A DNA stretch of 64,000 bases from Taeniopygia guttata (lineage: Eukaryota; Chordata; Aves; Passeriformes; Estrildidae): the NCBI RefSeq assembly GCF_048771995.1, contig NC_133024.1, positions 115,163,501-115,227,500 on the forward strand. The letters are read 5' to 3'. This document shows, one piece after another, positions 23,148 to 35,082 of this stretch. A model generated the notes under the pieces. The model saw only the letters and a list, made by a program, of their open reading frames with translations, was not told the DNA's origin and ran no database searches. The translations under genes and the position numbers were made by a program. Position 1 is the stretch's first letter; the number at the start of each line of letters is the position of its first letter.

Positions 23148-23615
23148 GGGACCCCAGAGAGGCACACAGGGAAACTGAGGCAGCCCTGGGGAGCAGCCCG
23201 GGGGTCCCATTGGTACCCCAGTGAGGCACACAGGGAAACTGAGGCAGCCCTGGGGAGCAGCCCAGGAAGGACAGGGACCCCAGAGAGGCACACAGGGAAA
23301 CTGAGGCAGCCCTGGGGAGCGACCTGGGGGGGACAGACACCCCAGTGAGGCACACAGGGAAACTGAGGCAGCCCTGGGGAGCAGCTCTGGGGTCCCATTG
23401 GTGTCCCAGGAAGGACAGACACCCCAGTGAGGCACACAGGGAAACTGAGGCAGCCCTGGGGAGCGGTCCGGGGGTCCCATTGGTGCCCCCAGGAAGGACA
23501 GGCACCCCAGAGAGGCACACAGGGAAACTGAGGCAGCCCTGGGGAGCAGCCCAGGAAGGACAGACACCCCCAACGAGGCACACAGGGAAACTGAGGCAGC
23601 CCTGGTGCCCCCCAG
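23148..23615. repeat. About 60-bp minisatellite
   Basis: Eight or nine copies share AGGCACACAGGGAAACTGAG plus CAGCCCTGGGGAGC, with variable spacers (GGACAGACACCCC or GGTCCCATTGGT). The last unit is degenerate. Confidence 0.95.
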
Positions 23616-23699
23616 AGCAGCCCCTGGAAGGGCAGAGGGATGTGGGGATTTCCTGCCCCCGGGTGTTTGAGAGCTCCTCAAGAAGAGAAAGGCTGCGAG

Positions 23700-23880
23700 C
23701 TCAGGGGCCTGAATTCAGACTGGCATGGGAAGAGTTGGGGGGCCCTTGGCACCCTGAATTCAGAGCTGGCATGGGAAGAGTTCAGGGGCCTTTGGCACCC
23801 TGAATTCAGACTGGCATGGGAAGAGTTGGGGGGCCCTTGGCACCCTGAATTCAGATTGGCATGGGAAGAGCAGCTGGGTT
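23700..23880. repeat. 45-bp tandem repeat, about 4 units
   Basis: Units share GAATTCAGA, TGGCATGGGAAGAG and TTGGCACCCT. Mostly exact copies, so probably recent. Confidence 0.85.
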
Positions 23881-24189
23881 TGGAGAATGTCTCAGACACG
23901 CATCCCACACCAACTCCCAGCCAAAACCGGGCTGGATCCTTCCGAATCCCCCGTGGCAGCTCCAGTTTCACACAGCTGAACGTCCCGCCAGGGTGACCCT
24001 GTGGCTGTCCGAGGTCACACACAGGACTGGCACTCGGCTTCCAGAGAGCCCCCGGGGCTGGATCGCAGCCTGGGGCAGCTGGCAGTGCCCTCCCTGGGGT
24101 GGCAGGGCAGGGGTGCCCTCCCCTGAGCCACGGCCGCAGCTGGAACCAGAGAGTCACAGGGTATGGAATGTCCTGGTGGGAATGTCCTG

Positions 24190-24340
24190 GTGCCACCCTG
24201 CCCTGCCCAGACCCCCAAAATCCCACCCTGGGCATCCCTGGCAGCGCTGCCCAAAGGCTCCTGCAGCTCTGGCAGCCTCGGGGCCGTGCCCATTCCCTGG
24301 GCAGTGCCAGCACCTCTGGGGAAGAGCCTTTCCCTAAAAT
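24190..24340 (-). mobile_element. CR1 fragment, second subfamily
   Basis: Reverse complement of 660-790. It contains CAGACCCCCAAAATCCCACC and CCCATTCCCTGGGCAGTGCC. Bases 23881-24189 are unique. Confidence 0.8.
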
Positions 24341-25444
24341 CCAGCTGTGCCAGCGGGGGCAGGATCCTCATCTGCTCCATCTCTCCCAGCCCAGGCCGTG
24401 CTGGACTTTAAAGCCAGCCTGAAAAGCAGCTGGTAGAACAACCAGAAATAGAAATAGGAAAGATTTCAGAGGGTGAGGCAGCACATGGACCCGGTGAAGG
24501 CCGAGCTCCGAGGGTCAGAGACGTGACAAAATTCGGGAACATCCCCAGGCTGGGGGTGGCAGAGGTGGGGAAATGCAGCAGCGGCTGCTGGGTGCCAGGG
24601 GGGCACAGAGGGGCTGGAAGCTGCTCCGGGGGCTTTTCCTCTGGCTGGGGATGGGGTGCAGAGTCAGCAGGGTGCCCCAGAGCTGCCCTGGCAGCAGATT
24701 TGCCACCCACCCCCCGGAATTTCCCCTATGGAAATCAGCCCCCGCTGGCTCCGGAGGGAGAAAACCAGCGCTGCTTTTTTGTTCGCTTTTTTTTTTTTCT
24801 TCCCACTTTGCAGCCCAAGGTAGCTGCATTTAGAAGCTTTATGTCCTTTCTTTGCCGCTGCGGCAGGGTTGTGGTCACTCAGGCAGCAGTAACTTTGAAA
24901 AAATGACCCGTCTACACCCAAACAATAACAGAATCCCCCTTTTTATGTTGGCAACGCCCAGCGCTTTCTCTGCCCTTCAGGACTCCCCACGTAGACGCAA
25001 CTGTTTGCCCAGCCCTCTTCTGAACAACTTAATTAAGCAAAAGAAAAAGTGTCACTTTCTGCCGGGCTCACAAAAACAGAGCTGTGGGGGTAAGGAGGGG
25101 ACGCGGCACCAGCCCCGCATTCCTCGCAGGGAATGTCCCCTGTCCCCGGCCCAGCTGAGTGTCCCCAGGTGCCAGGCGGGGTTGGTGGCACCCCTGTGCC
25201 CCTTCCTGGCCGAGCCAGGCGGGTTCAAGCAGTTCCCCAAACTTTAGGAAAGAAGGAGCAGCATTTTCCCTCTAGGGATGGAACCGCTCATCCTCCCAGC
25301 CTGGAGGCTCCCAGATTTCCCTGGATGCACCCCAGAGCTTTGGGAAATGTGGGATGTGCGCTCACGGGCAGCTGTGCCCGTTCCAGAGCCTCCCTCCCAA
25401 CTCCCGAACTGCCCAAGGGAACAGGGACACGCTCCTTCCCTCCT
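24341..25444. other. Unique sequence, possible regulatory block
   Basis: No gene recognised. The portion 24770-25040 is balanced and contains poly-T and a CAGGCAGCAGTAACTTTGAA segment; it looks like a noncoding element but has no decisive motif. Confidence 0.4.
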
Positions 25445-25605
25445 GCCCAGGGAGCTTTGGAGTGCCCATCCCTGCAGCTGTCCCCTGGAGGTGGCACTGA
25501 GTGCTCTGGGCTGGGGACAAGGTGGGCATGGGGCCCAGCTGGGACTCCCTGGGCTGGGAGGGCTTTGCCAGCCCCAGGATTTGGGATTCTGGGACACAAA
25601 AATGC
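25445..25605 (+). mobile_element. CR1 3' fragment
   Basis: Matches 47752-48275 from GCCCAGGGAGCTTTGGAGTG to the tail GGATTTGGGATTCTGGGAC. Confidence 0.88.
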
Positions 25606-26404
25606 CCCTCAGCCCTTCCCAGGGCAGCTCCAGCTGCTCCCTGTCCAAGGAAAGGGATGAGCCTCTCACCACGAGTGCCTCAAGGGCCTGGGCTCTCAGG
25701 GCTTTTTTCTTTCTCGAGGGGGAGAAGTTGCTCTTAACCAGGCAGGGGAGGCTGGAGCAGAAGTGTCTGGCTGAGTTATGTTCTCCCCTTCTGCCTTTAT
25801 CTCCATTAAAGGGGCATAAATTCATTTTGGGCTCCAGTTCTGCAGGGGTCAGGCTCTGCAGGGCCCCAGATCAATGGCCCGGCTGTTCACCCTGCACACA
25901 TGGGGGGCAGCGAGGCAGAGGGGCTCGGGGGGGTCTTTTCAGCTAAAAAAGAGAAGAAATACTGGTTTGCCATTATTCCCTCCCACCCCAGCCAGCGCTT
26001 TCCTGTGCTTGTCCCTGGTGCTTCAGAAATCCTGCAAGCCCCAAACCAGAGCGTTACATTTTGAAATAATGAAAATTAACAAAGCCAAACAGCCCCTAAA
26101 ATGCTTGGCTGTGTTTTCTTGGGCTCTTCAAGTGCTGATAAACGCTTTTATTCAAGAGGAAAGGAAGTCAGGCAGCAGAAGTTACATCCCCAAAGACTGA
26201 GATTTCTTGGGATGGGGGTGGGATTTTCCCTTGGGAATTCCGAGGTGGGAACAAGCACAGCACATTGCAGGAGGGGGGGACTGGAGGGGCAAAGCCCCTC
26301 TCCGGATGTGGGGCAGCACCAGCCTCAAATGCCACCCTGGGCATCCTCAGACTTGCCAAACTGCTCCACATGAGCGTGAGTACACACAGAGAACGCCTGG
26401 CAGC
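25606..26404. other. Unique sequence, no gene seen
   Basis: About 800 bp with no recognisable element. Confidence 0.45.
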
Positions 26405-26605
26405 AGGAATTTCCCCATGGAAAGGGGGCTCAGGCCCTGGCAGGGGCTGCCCAGGGAGCTTTGGAGTGCCCATCCCTGCAGGTGTCCCCTGGAGGTGGCA
26501 CTGAGTGCTCTGGGCTGGGGACAAGGTGGGCATGGGCCCAGCTGGGACTCCCTGGGCTGGGAGGGCTTTTCCAGCCCCCGGATTTGGGGATTCTGAGACA
26601 CAAAC
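26405..26605 (+). mobile_element. CR1 3' fragment
   Basis: Same subfamily as 5806-5990; it ends at the CAGCCCCCGGATTTGGGGAT tail. Confidence 0.88.
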
Positions 26606-26754
26606 ACCCCAAAAAGCCGGGGAGGGGCTGATGCCGGGGTCACAGCAGCCAGCAGCACCTTTGGGTGCGATCCCTGGGTAACTGCGCCCCGCTCCCGAGG
26701 CAGGAGGGCACCGTGCCCAGCACAGAGCTGTGCCAAACCCATTTCTCTCCCTCT

Positions 26755-27255
26755 CAGGATTTTCATAGAGGTGCACAGAGAGAAATGGGAGAGGAAACAA
26801 TTTCTATTTCTGCTCCTTGTTTTTCCTATGTGGAATGTGTTTGGAGAATTGTTTACCTTGGTTGGATTCTGGTGAGGATTGTTTGAGCCTGGTGTCCAAT
26901 GCAATCCAATGCAATCCAATCCAATCCAACCCAATCCAATCCAATCCAATCCAATCCAATCCAATCCAATCCAATCCAATCCAATCCAATCCAATCCAAC
27001 CCAATCCAACCCAATCCAATCCAACCCAATCCAATGCAATCCAATCCAATCCAATCCAATCCAATCCAATCCAATCCAATCCAATCCAATCCAATCCAAT
27101 CCAATCCAATCCAATCCAATCCAACCCAATCCAATCCACCTGGGGCTGGGCTCAGAGAGGGGCACGAGTTTTGTTGGAGTTAAAGTAGTTTGTAGTTTTA
27201 GTATCCTCCTTTTATATGGTATATTGATGTATTTTAGCATAGTTCTAATACAGAA
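26755..27255 (+). mobile_element. ERV LTR family C, copy with (CCAAT)n inside
   Basis: The left part (CAGGATTTTC...GCACAGAGAGAAATGGGAG to GGTTGGATTCTGGTGAGGAT) and the right part (GTAGTTTTAGTATCC...) both match the reverse complement of 34524-34905 in order. The CCAAT array therefore lies within one LTR. It is a fossil with no internal genes seen. Confidence 0.6.
26898..27136. repeat. (CCAAT)n pentanucleotide array
   Basis: About 48 copies with occasional CCAAC and GCAAT variants. Each unit is the core CCAAT box. It splits LTR C at the point where the sister copy carries only a short CCAA-like motif. Confidence 0.97.
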
Positions 27256-28124
27256 ATAGTTCAGCCTTGTGAGTTGAGTGGGACATCAGCATTTCCTCCC
27301 CTTGGGCTCGCCGTGTTCGCAGCAGAGAGCGGGAGGCAGAGCAGTGGGGCGAGCCGGGCTGGCTCTGGGGGTTCCCAGCTGGGAAATGCCATAGTTCCAG
27401 TGCTGAAGGGTAAAGCAGGGAGCAGCCTCCTCGGGCAGCCTCCTCCTGCTCCTTTCCCCAGCACAGGGCTGCGGGAGCGGCCCTTTCGTGTGATTGATAT
27501 CTGGGAAGCTCCGTAACAAGGCTCAGCTTGATAGGTGGCTCTTGTTGGAGGAAATTTATGGCCCGGTACTTCCTCAGCGAGACTTCCCACGTCGAATTGT
27601 TGAACATTACTGACCCTGCTGCCCAACACGAGGGGGTGGGGATTTACACAGATGTCTGGTAACTGTGGAAGGTGCAAAAATCCAGAAGAACAACCTGCAT
27701 TACATCCATTGGAAGCGGCTGGTGAACAGAGGTCAGGGGGAGGCCCGCGCCAGCGTGTGAGCCGCAGTGTTTTGGTGCAGTTTGTTTTTTGATTAGTGCA
27801 GTTCATGACCGGGCCATCCCACCTGAATAACAATCAGCGCGATTCACGGCGGGCCGGCAGAGGACAGGGCCGCCCGCCGCGCCGCCCATATGGAGCCGGC
27901 GCTGGCCAGGGCAGAACCTTCCCAAACCCAGATGGTTCTGTTTGACGGCTCTGGCACGGCCCCAGCGATGAAATAACCTCTGCGATATGAAACCGCCGCT
28001 CCCGACCCCCCCGATCCCCCTGCCACTGTACTTATGGCAGCGGAGCCAGATGGGATGCACAGCCAGCCCGCGCTGGGCTGGGCTGGGCTGGCTGGGTTAA
28101 GTTTTTCTGATTTAGAGTGGGGCA
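27256..28124. promoter_or_regulatory. Candidate conserved noncoding block
   Basis: Unique sequence. From about 27540 to 28070 it is CpG-bearing and motif-rich (for example GATTAGTGCAGTTCATGACC near 27794, AATAACAATCAGCGCGATTC near 27826 and CCATATGG near 27888). No convincing frame is present. A short (GGGCTG)n run lies at 28070-28095. Confidence 0.3.
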
Positions 28125-28570
28125 GCCAAGAGGTGTTTTACGAACTTTTATTCCGTTTGCAGTCTCACGCGAAGGTTGAAACCATACAGATGTTATAATT
28201 CATGCCGTCACAATCAGATGCCAATTATTTCCTAATTACAATACGCCATAAGCGTTTCTTGGCCTATCAGCTTTAGCCACACCATGCTGTAAATGCCTTA
28301 AAGCCAATTATCTAAAATTACCCCTCGTGGGTCCCACTACAATGTACCTTTTATGGTTCTATTTTTCTAAAGTATTTCGTCTCTTTTTTGCAAAGCCGCC
28401 TTTTGAAACTTGTCTTTGGTCCCATCGTTTCTCTCTCAGCAATGTCTGTCCTATTCCATGACATTTCTAAGTCAGCGTTTCTGCTCTCAAGGTTTGCACA
28501 CAGGTGCACACTGCGTGAGCCCTCTGCCAGGCTTGGAGAATTCCCTACAAATCCATTTCCCACGTGGTTA
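28125..28570 (-). mobile_element. Dispersed repeat A, LTR-like, copy 2
   Basis: Inverted homolog of 1540-1935 and the longest copy here. Read on the minus strand it has an AATAAA-type motif near its 3' end (plus TTTTATTCC, about 28145). No internal genes. Family not named. Confidence 0.55.
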
Positions 28571-28924
28571 TGGAAACAAAGCCGGATGGGATGTGATGGG
28601 ATCAGTGGGATGGGATCAATGGCATGGCATGGACTGCTGAGCCATGCTGGTGTTAAACCCAGGCTCTGGACCCACTGCTGTAATTTTTTAATTGTGTGGG
28701 GTTTTTCCTTTTTCCTTGCCACTGTCGTTGCCTCACACGGGTGAGGGGAGCAGTGGGGGGCACAAAGCGGTGCCAGGGGAGCAGGGGGAGGTGAGGCTGT
28801 TTGGGTTTTGGGAACAGGGAGCTGCTGCCCGGACCCTTCTGTGCTGCTCTTTCTGCTGCTTGGGCAGGGAAATCTCCACCTGTGATGAGAGTTCCAGTCA
28901 CCATGGGCAGGATGAATTTCTCAG
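28571..28924. other. Unique spacer
   Basis: Contains short GGGATGGGATCA-type steps near 28590-28620; otherwise nothing recognised. Confidence 0.45.
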
Positions 28925-29053
28925 GGTAAATCCCCAAATCCTGGGGCTGGAAAAGCCCTCCCAGCCCAGGGAGTCCCAGCTGTGCCCATGCCCACCTTGT
29001 CCCCAGCCCAGAGCACTCAGTGCCACCTCCAGGGGACACCTGCAGGGATGGGT
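28925..29053 (-). mobile_element. CR1 tail fragment
   Basis: AATCCTGGGGCTGGAAAAGC through ACACCTGCAGGGATGGG, the standard CR1 tail in minus orientation, broken off after 130 bp. Confidence 0.88.
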
Positions 29054-29554
29054 GCTGCACCACCGTGAGATAATCACAATAACCAGCAGCTGGAAGAGCC
29101 AGAGGGACACCTCAGGGACAAATAAAATCAAGTCCTGACCACTGTGGTCACTGAGCACTCGCTGCCTTTGGGCTGGGGGGATGTGGGAGGTGTTGGGGAG
29201 GGAAGGGCAGGGCAGGAGCTCTGCTGAGGTTCTGGAGGGAGCCTGGGCCAGGATTTGGTGCGCTGCCAGCAGCCAGGACACCCTGCAGTGAGGGGACAGC
29301 CGGGAGCCTCTGCACCATCTGGTCCTAGAAAGGCACCGGGCAGAGGTTGGACTCGGTGACCTTGGAGGTCTCTTGCACCCCTGCGCGTTCTGCTCCTTGG
29401 TTTTACACCTCAGAGCAGAGGCTGGGGGGATAAACCCCGGGAAAGGGGAACTCTGAGCCGAGGAGTTCTTGTTCAGGAATGGAATGGCAGGGGAGGAGGA
29501 GGAGGAAGCACTGCTGAGAAAGCCCCAGCCTGAAAACCCCAGCTCTGCCTCCTC
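29054..29554. other. Unique spacer with diverged CR1 tail trace
   Basis: At about 29335-29385, GAGGTTGGACTCGGTGACC and TTGGAGGTCTC resemble an older CR1 3' end on the plus strand. The rest is unique. Confidence 0.5.
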
Positions 29555-31200
29555 CCTCCTGCCCCTCAGGACACTGAGCTCTCCATTCTGCCCCTAAGGG
29601 ACACTGATCTCTCCATCAGGACACTGATCTCTCCCTGAGGGCACTGATTTCTCCCTCAGGGACACTGATCTCTCCATCCCTGCCCCTCAGGACACTGATC
29701 TCTCCATTCTGCCCCTCAGGGACACTGATCTCTCCTCATTCCCCTCAGGGACACTGATCTCTCCATCCCTGCCCCTCAGGGGCACTGATCTCTCCTCCAT
29801 CCCCTCAGGGGCACTGATCTCTCCCTCAGGGCACTGATCTCTTCCTCAGGACACTGATCTTTCCTCATTTCCCTCAGGGACACTGATCTCTCCATTCTGC
29901 CCCTCAGGGACACTGATCTCTCCATCACGGGCACTGATCTCTCCCTCAGGGCACTGATCTCTCCATCAGGGGCACTGATCTCTTCATCAGGGACAATGAT
30001 CTCTCCCTCAGGAGCACTGATCTCCATCAGGGCACTGATCTCTCCATTCTGCCCCTCAGGGACACTGATCTCTCCATCAGGGACACTGATCTCTCCCTCA
30101 GGGCACTGATCTTTCCTCCATCCCCTCAGGGACACTGATCTCTCCCTCAGGGACACTGATCTCTCCCTCAGGGACACTGATCTCTCCCTCAGGGACACTG
30201 ATCTCTCCGTTCTGCCCCTCAGGGACACTGATCTCTCCCTCAGGGACACTGATCTCTCCATCCCTGCCCCTCAGGGACACTGATCTTTCCCTCAGGACAC
30301 TGATCTCTCCATCAGGACACTGATCTCTCCATCCCTGCCCCTCAGGGACACTGATCTTTCCCTCAGGACACTGATCTCTCCATCAGGACACTGATCTCTC
30401 CATCCCTGCCCCTCAGGGACACTGATCTCTCCATCAGGGACACTTATCTCTCCATTCTGCCCCTCAGGGACACTGATCTCTCCCTCAGGGACACTGATCT
30501 CTCCATTCTGCCCCTCAGGGACACTGATCTCTCCATTCTGCCCCTCAGGGACACTGATCTCTCCCTCAGGACACTGATCTCTCCATCAGGGACACTGATC
30601 TCTCCATCAGGGACACTGATCTCTCCATTCTGCCCCTCAGGGCACTGATCTCTCCATCCCTGCCCCTCAGGGCACTGATCTCTTCCTCAGGACACTGATC
30701 TCTCCCTCAGGGACACTGATCTCTCCCTCAGGGACACTGATCTCTCCCTCAGGACACTGATCTCTCCCTCAGGGACACTGATCTCTCCCTCAGGACACTG
30801 ATCTCTCCCTCAGGGCACTGATCTCTCCCTCAGGTCACTGATCTATCCATCAGGGACACTGATCTCTCTCTCAGGGCACAGATCTCTCCATCAGGGACAC
30901 TGATCTCTCCATCCCTGCCCCTCAGGGACACTGATCTCTCCATCCCTGCCCCTCAGGGACACTGATCTCTCCATCAGGGACACTGATCTCTCCATCCGTG
31001 CCCCTCAGGACACTGATCTCTCCTCCATCCCCTCAGGGACTCTGATCTCTCCATCCCTGCCCCTCAGGGACACTGATCTCTCCTCCTGCCCCTCAGGACA
31101 CTGATCTCTCCATCAGGACACTGATCTCTCCCTCAGGGCACTGATCTCTCCCTCAGGGCACTGATCTCTCCCTCAGGGACACTGATCTCTCCCTCCTGCT
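29555..31200. repeat. 20-21-bp minisatellite, 1.65 kb, longest array
   Basis: Roughly 70-80 copies of (A)CACTGATCTCTCC followed by CTCAGGG, CATCAGGG or CATTCTGCCCCTCAGGG. Three spacer types alternate irregularly, a sign of repeated unequal exchange. Confidence 0.97.
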
Positions 31201-32254
31201 CCCTCGGTGCCCTGTGTGTGACAATTCAGGCTGAGGACATTAAAAGTGCAGCTGGGAGCTGGGCATTCCTGAGGCTGTCCCTGTCCTTCAGGCTCCAACG
31301 TAACAGAGAATTAGTGTTTAGTGTTTTACTGCTCTTAAAATAATTCATTCCTCCCTGAAAACAGGTGAATCCCTGATCCCGAGTTTGCAAACAGATGAGA
31401 TGAGAGCTGCTAAAAGGAATCATTTACACAAATAGCTTGTAAGGGTCCTTTGAACACTGTGCTCTAAATCTTTAGAGTCTCATGAGTATTCATAGTGGTT
31501 TTCAAATAATTTGAAAGCGATTTCTTAATGAAGGCTAAAATATCCCTTTTAAACTTCTAAGTGATGTTGTTTTCCTTGATCACCTGTATACATCCCATTT
31601 TCCCGTGCCCTTCTCTCTGCTGCATATTCACGTCCCTGGGATAATTTCAAGGCCTGTTTGATGGTGATAAATAAAACTCATCCATCCTAGAGCAGAACCT
31701 CTGGGGAAAATGAACTCTCCCAGTCCCAGCACTGTCCCTCTCTGCACGGTTATGAACCGGATCCAGAGCTCTTGAACCCCTGGCAGTATTTAAGGAGCTG
31801 GCAGAATGTTTATTCCTGGTTAAGAAGGAAGAAAACTCCCTGCTGGATCTTCCTGGCAGTTCCAGAGCCTGGGGCAGGGCCAGCCCTTGCTCCACCTGGG
31901 ATTTGTCCCAGCTGTGCCCCCGGTGCCACTCTGGGAGAGGAGGGATGGAGGATCAGGGCTGTGCTCTGACTCCCCTGGGAAAGGTGGAAGTTTCTTTGCC
32001 TGTGGGATATAAATATAATATTTCTGAGCCCTTTTCAGCTGAGTGAAGCCATTGCAGCTCGGGAGGGTGTCTGGAGGAGCCCCCAGAGATCCCTGTGCTG
32101 CTCCTGGAGGTGCTGCTGCTCCTCAGCAGTGGAGCATTGACCAGCAGCCCTCCCTGCCCAGGGGTGCCAGCAGCACTCCCGGGGGCTCTGTGGCGTGGCG
32201 AGCAAAGCTGGGGCAGGGGGGAAGCGAAGCAGAGGGTGATGGAACTCCAAATGG
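31201..32254. other. Unique sequence, no gene seen
   Basis: About 1 kb. The left half (31400-31700) is AT-rich, unique and CNE-like. No coding evidence was found. Confidence 0.45.
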
Positions 32255-32965
32255 ATGTTCCAGGCCCAAGTCAGAAGCATTTGAGACCCTGGCAGGCAGC
32301 TGGAAACAGCTGTGATTTTGGGTTTGAACCATGGAATGATTTACCAACCTTGCAGGAAGAACAAGAACTCACAAAAGTTTAGATATTAGAGTAGAAGTAG
32401 TCACAAAGTAGAGGGAAGAATTTCTGAGTGCTGTACAGGGGGGTTTTACTTTGTACATGGGGGTCAGAGGTTTAAGATGGAGGGATTTGGGCCTGCCCTG
32501 TCCTCCCTCTTTATCCTTCCTCACCTCCATGTTCTTGGTGATGTTGGCACTCACAGATTGGTTTAGAGTAGAAAGGCACCATTTAATATAGGTAATGGGC
32601 ATTGGGGAAAAACTGTACCCATGTAACATGTAATGTACCATATAAAAGATAGAAAAGCACCATTTAATATAGGTAATGGGCATTGGGGAAAAACTGTACC
32701 CATGTAACACGTAATGTACCATATAAAAGATAGAAAAGCACCATTTAATATAGGTAATAGGCACTGGGGAAAAACTGTACCCATGTAACACGTAATGTAC
32801 CATATAAAAGATAGAAAAGCACCATTTAATATAGGTAATAGGCATTGGGGAAAAACTGTACCCATGTAACACGTAATGTACCATATAAAAGACAGCAGCA
32901 GCCCTGGGCAGGGAGAGAAGAAGCAGTCGGGAGTCAGAGAGGATGTCAGGGTGTGTGTGTGCACA
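32255..32965 (+). mobile_element. ERV LTR family B, copy 2 with 4x promoter unit
   Basis: Homolog of 2888-3605. Four tandem 81-bp units (phrase ATTTAATATAGG at 32581, 32662, 32743 and 32824) each carry a CCATATAAAAG TATA motif. Then follow CAGCAGCAGCCCTGGGCAGG and a CAGAGAGGATGTCAGGGTGT block. No retroviral genes are next to it; a solo fossil. Confidence 0.72.
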
Positions 32966-33118
32966 GGGGTGGCACCGAGCCCTGCCTGGCTGCCAGAGCT
33001 GGGTGTTGGCACTCTGGGTGTATCCGGGCAGGAGGGAGTCCCCCGTTTGGGATGGGGAAGGTTTTAGGGGCCTGATTTCCCCCAGCGACCCCAGCAACCA
33101 GCTGCACCGGCAGAAGGG

Positions 33119-33525
33119 CACAGAACCCTCAAGTGTGGGGCACAGAACCCTCAGGTGTGAAGGACAGAACCCTCAGGTGTGGGGGCACAGAACACTCAGG
33201 TATGGGGGGACAGAACCCTCAGGTGTGGGGCACAGAACCCTCAGGTGTGCGGGCACAGAACCCTCAGGTGTGAAAGGACAGAATCCTCAGGTGTGGGGCA
33301 CAGAACCCTCAGGTGTGGGGCACAGAACCCTCAGGTGTGGGGGCACAGAACCCTCAGGTGTGGGGCACAGAACCCTCAGGTGTGAGGGGAGAGAACCCTC
33401 AGGTGTGGGGGCACAGAACCCTCAGGTGTGGGGCACAGAACCCTCAGGTGTGAGGGGACAGAACCCTCAGGTGTGAGTGGACAGAACCCTCAGGTGTGAG
33501 GGCACAGAACCCTCAGGTGTGAGGG
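33119..33525. repeat. 20-23-bp minisatellite
   Basis: About 19 copies of ACAGAACCCTCAGGTGTG plus GGGC or AGGGG spacers. Confidence 0.95.
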
Positions 33526-33950
33526 GAAGATGCAGGGAGGAAGGAGATGCAGGGAGGGCATCTTCCAAACCTCCCCCGCGAGTGTCACCACCTGGATACT
33601 CCAGTGACTGACAGAGAAAAGGGGAAAGTCGGTGTTCCCCTGGCATCCAGGAGCTGGAAGGCAGAGGGAGCAGGAGCAGGATTTCAGATCCGCCCTCCCA
33701 CAGGGTTTATTTTAAGGCTCTGGTGCCTTTCCTGCTGTTCCCAGGTGGAATATCAAACAGACCCTGTAAAATCTTCCTGAACTGCAGCACTTGAGGAGTC
33801 AGAGGGGGAGTTTGGTCAGCTCAGGCTCAGACCTCAGGTGGGATTGATCCAGGGGCTCTGGGGGTGGGAGCACTCAGGAGAAGGGATTGGGGTGCCTGGG
33901 ACAAGGGAAGCAGGCAAGGACACAGAGCAGGGCTCAGGCAGCTCCTCGGG
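33526..33950. other. Unique spacer
   Basis: No recognisable gene or element. Confidence 0.45.
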
Positions 33951-34378
33951 TGTCGGAATCTGAGGTATTGATGATTCTGAGATTGTAGAAAGTCTCTGTC
34001 TGTCAGCCCCGCTGCCAAAGCAGAAGCCATAATTGGTCTGTGCTGGTTTCAAGGCTGTTTATTCTGTTTATCTCTAACATGTTCTGCTGCCCTGCCGCAG
34101 CTCTGTCCTGCAGGGCAGCGTGTGGGGCTCTGCCCTCAGTGGGATGGTACAAACATTAAATACCAGAAACTACCTGTGCTGGATTTACAATAACGTGCCA
34201 ATATCTGTCACCTACGTTGGACAGTGTGTCCCCAGCCTGAACCAACAGAAAAATGCCAACACCACAGTGAAACATGGAGGGCATGAAGAAGGAGAAAAAG
34301 GACAAGACACACCCAATTCCTCCATCTTGTCCCCTTTGAACCCCTAATCTAGAGTCCTAAAATTTTACTTTTGCACTG
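33951..34378 (-). mobile_element. ERV LTR family D, copy 1
   Basis: Three near-identical copies occur here, at 39104-39540 and at 55956-56389. Read on the minus strand there is a TATTTAATG promoter-like motif and an AATAAA signal (plus TTTATTC near 34049). The right end begins TGTCGG on the plus strand and matches the others. High similarity among copies suggests moderately recent insertion. No internal genes are next to it. Confidence 0.7.
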
Positions 34379-34523
34379 CCTTGGGCTGACCTGGGGCCTT
34401 GGAGCTTTAGGGTTGGGAGTTGAATGGTGGGTCTCAGTTGGCTCCCGATCCTTTTCCTCCAAATTCTTTCTGCTGAGGGTGCTGTTGAGGCTCTGTCAAT
34501 GCCACCCAGCTCTGTTGTAAAAA

Positions 34524-34905
34524 TGTGGTGATCCCCAGCTCAGGGAAGAAATTGTGATGTCTGCTCCAGATCAGGAGGCTGGAGGATAGCTTTATTAAAG
34601 CTATTAAAACTATATATTATTTATTACAACTATTCCATATTGCATTAATAATACAATTTAAAGAGATGCTGTACTATTCTACATACTCACTTCTTACTCA
34701 CCCAACTCAAACTCTGTGCTGGGAGCCCGAGCCACAGCGGGATCCCTTTGGTCACTGACCCCAAACAACTTCACCAGAATCCAACCAGCCATCCCTGCAG
34801 GTGAACAATCTCCAACCACATCCCACATGGGGAAACCAAGGAGCAGAGGTAAAGATTGTTTTCTCTTCTTCTCTCTGTGCAATCCTGAGAGACAGAATTG
34901 GGTCT
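34524..34905 (-). mobile_element. ERV LTR family C, copy 2
   Basis: Plus-strand left end TGTGGTGATC; it has TTTATT (AATAAA on the minus strand, about 34590) followed by an AT-rich middle. It is the sister of 26755-27255 but without the CCAAT array. A fossil LTR; its boundaries are approximate. Confidence 0.55.
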
Positions 34906-35082
34906 TTCCATCCAGAGAACGGGAATGTCACCCAGTTCTGAGGAGCTGTTCCATTCCAGTCTCTTATTCCCATGTTCTCCAGGTGCCAGGCACTGCTCCA
35001 CCCCTGCTGTGCCAGCCCTCGAGGGGAGTTCTGTGTGCCCAGGAAGGCTCCCAGCCAGGGTCCAAGGCTGAGTGGGCTTTCC

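Noticed and set aside
29555-31200. CRISPR-like array
   Set aside because: Repeats lie head to tail without unique spacers, and the genome is vertebrate.
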